Positions 63,468-64,000 of a DNA stretch of 64,000 nucleotides are shown one piece after another. Position 1 is the first letter of the stretch. Every line of letters starts with the position of its first letter. The notes beneath the pieces were generated by a model. That model saw only the letters and a list, made by a program, of their open reading frames with translations, ran no database searches and was not told where the DNA came from. Location of the stretch: the NCBI GenBank assembly GCA_030998225.1, contig JAPYXD010000420.1, forward strand, positions 310,001 through 374,000, in the 5' to 3' direction. The DNA comes from Diplolepis rosae (taxonomy: Eukaryota > Arthropoda > Insecta > Hymenoptera > Diplolepididae). A program made the translations under genes and the position numbers.

Positions 63468-64000
63468 ATGATTCGCTCACCAACTACATCACGAGGCCGA
63501 GGCAGGCCCACGCGCACAATGGCTACCCGGCACAATCCGATGCCAACCACTTCCGGGAGTGGTGATCAAAACCCGGTGGCGCCCGACGAATATGAGCATG
63601 TTGAAGATGCTCCTCTTGTATACGAGCGACTCAGTTTGTCGCCAACCCCAGAACGACGCAGCCGATCTGCACCAGATAACGGAAGGAGAAATACAGCGAC
63701 GCACGGAAGAAACCACCAACAACAGGAGAATAGATCTACACAACGCCCGGTTGTTCATACATTTTCCCGAAACATCGTATTCACAGCTAGACAACCTACG
63801 GCGCAAGAGAATTTACCTGGCCCATCCGGTTTTCTTCCCAACGCGAACAACAGAAGAACACAAGCTGCCGCAGCACCTGGAAGAAGACAAAACGCATCTA
63901 ATGCCTTATCTGTATTGGCGGATGCAACTGTAAGCGACTTTCGTGCTCTCCTCCGTGCAATCAGAGCACCTGCACCAGTCCTGCCAAGCTTTTCAGGACA
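63468..64000 (+). CDS. Gag N-terminal part of the gypsy-type element, runs off the window
   Basis: Open frame of 177 codons from ATG 63468 to the end: MIRSPTTSRGRGRPTRTMAT, RHNPMPTTSGSGDQNPVAPD, ERRSRSAPDNGRRNTATHGR, NNRRTQAAAAPGRRQNASNA, then DATVSDFRALLRAIRAPAPV and LPSFSG at the edge. An Arg/Gln/Asn-rich disordered N-terminus followed by a P.FSG motif is the usual start of the gypsy gag capsid region. Placed 65 bp after the primer-binding site, as expected. An alternative ATG is at MATRHN. No stop or frameshift seen, so the element may be intact beyond the window. Confidence 0.75.
   Translation, partial: MIRSPTTSRGRGRPTRTMATRHNPMPTTSGSGDQNPVAPDEYEHVEDAPLVYERLSLSPTPERRSRSAPDNGRRNTATHGRNHQQQENRSTQRPVVHTFSRNIVFTARQPTAQENLPGPSGFLPNANNRRTQAAAAPGRRQNASNALSVLADATVSDFRALLRAIRAPAPVLPSFSG

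Noticed and set aside
63559..63933. 124-codon plus ORF in another frame
   Set aside because: Overlaps the gag frame 63468-64000, which is longer, starts just after the primer-binding site and ends in a gag-like motif.

Overview
This is an AT-rich stretch of eukaryotic, very probably insect, nuclear DNA. It carries spliced-looking exons with GT/AG borders and many insect-type mobile elements: DD34D mariners, a Tc1-type element, hAT, a Mutator/PHANTOM-like element, R1-clade non-LTR retrotransposons and Ty3/gypsy elements. The mix resembles Hymenoptera, but that is an impression; the sequence does not prove the order. No bacterial operon, CRISPR array or rRNA gene is seen.

Layout. 0-9 kb: a broken Tc1/mariner-superfamily transposase split by a palindromic MITE, a gypsy integrase tail with a possible LTR, a mariner remnant, an R1 copy split by a Mutator-like element, another mariner and a probable tRNA-derived SINE. 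9.8-12.4 kb: three tandem duplications, a TTAA-flanked MITE and a broken unidentified ORF. 12.6-23.8 kb: three copies of a TIR family (ends CCCARGTAGAAAT), two copies of a 1.4 kb non-coding repeat built on a diverged ~154 bp tandem unit, and a 2.9 kb candidate TIR element. 24-28 kb: two internally deleted mariners and dispersed repeats. 28.3-34.2 kb: two R1-type ORF1 copies that lack ORF2, flanking two back-to-back long palindromes. 35.0-36.0 kb: two phase-compatible host-like exons; a compatible last exon with a polyA signal lies at 58.2 kb, so one plus-strand gene may span the right half with a ~22 kb intron full of mobile elements. Inside that interval: hAT with inverted subterminal tandem arrays, mariners, a gypsy pol remnant, a possible CARD-like ORF, a Tc1 element, a third long palindrome, an R1 pol fragment and a CAGTACT-rich TIR element. 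59-64 kb: a fourth CCCARGTAG copy, a short conserved-looking exon, a dispersed repeat, then the 5' end of a gypsy-type element (LTR with hairpins and an ORF, primer-binding site, gag open to the window end).

Almost all coding sequence belongs to mobile elements and most of it is broken. The intact-looking frames are the 405-aa R1-type ORF1 (32823-34040), the gag fragment (63468-64000), the LTR-internal ORF (62780-63307), the Mutator-like fragment (4579-5094) and the three host-like exons. I found no convincing new multi-gene system. The best leads are the palindrome pair between ORF2-less R1 copies, the ORF inside an LTR, the spliced start conserved in the CCCARGTAG family, and the TE-filled host gene.
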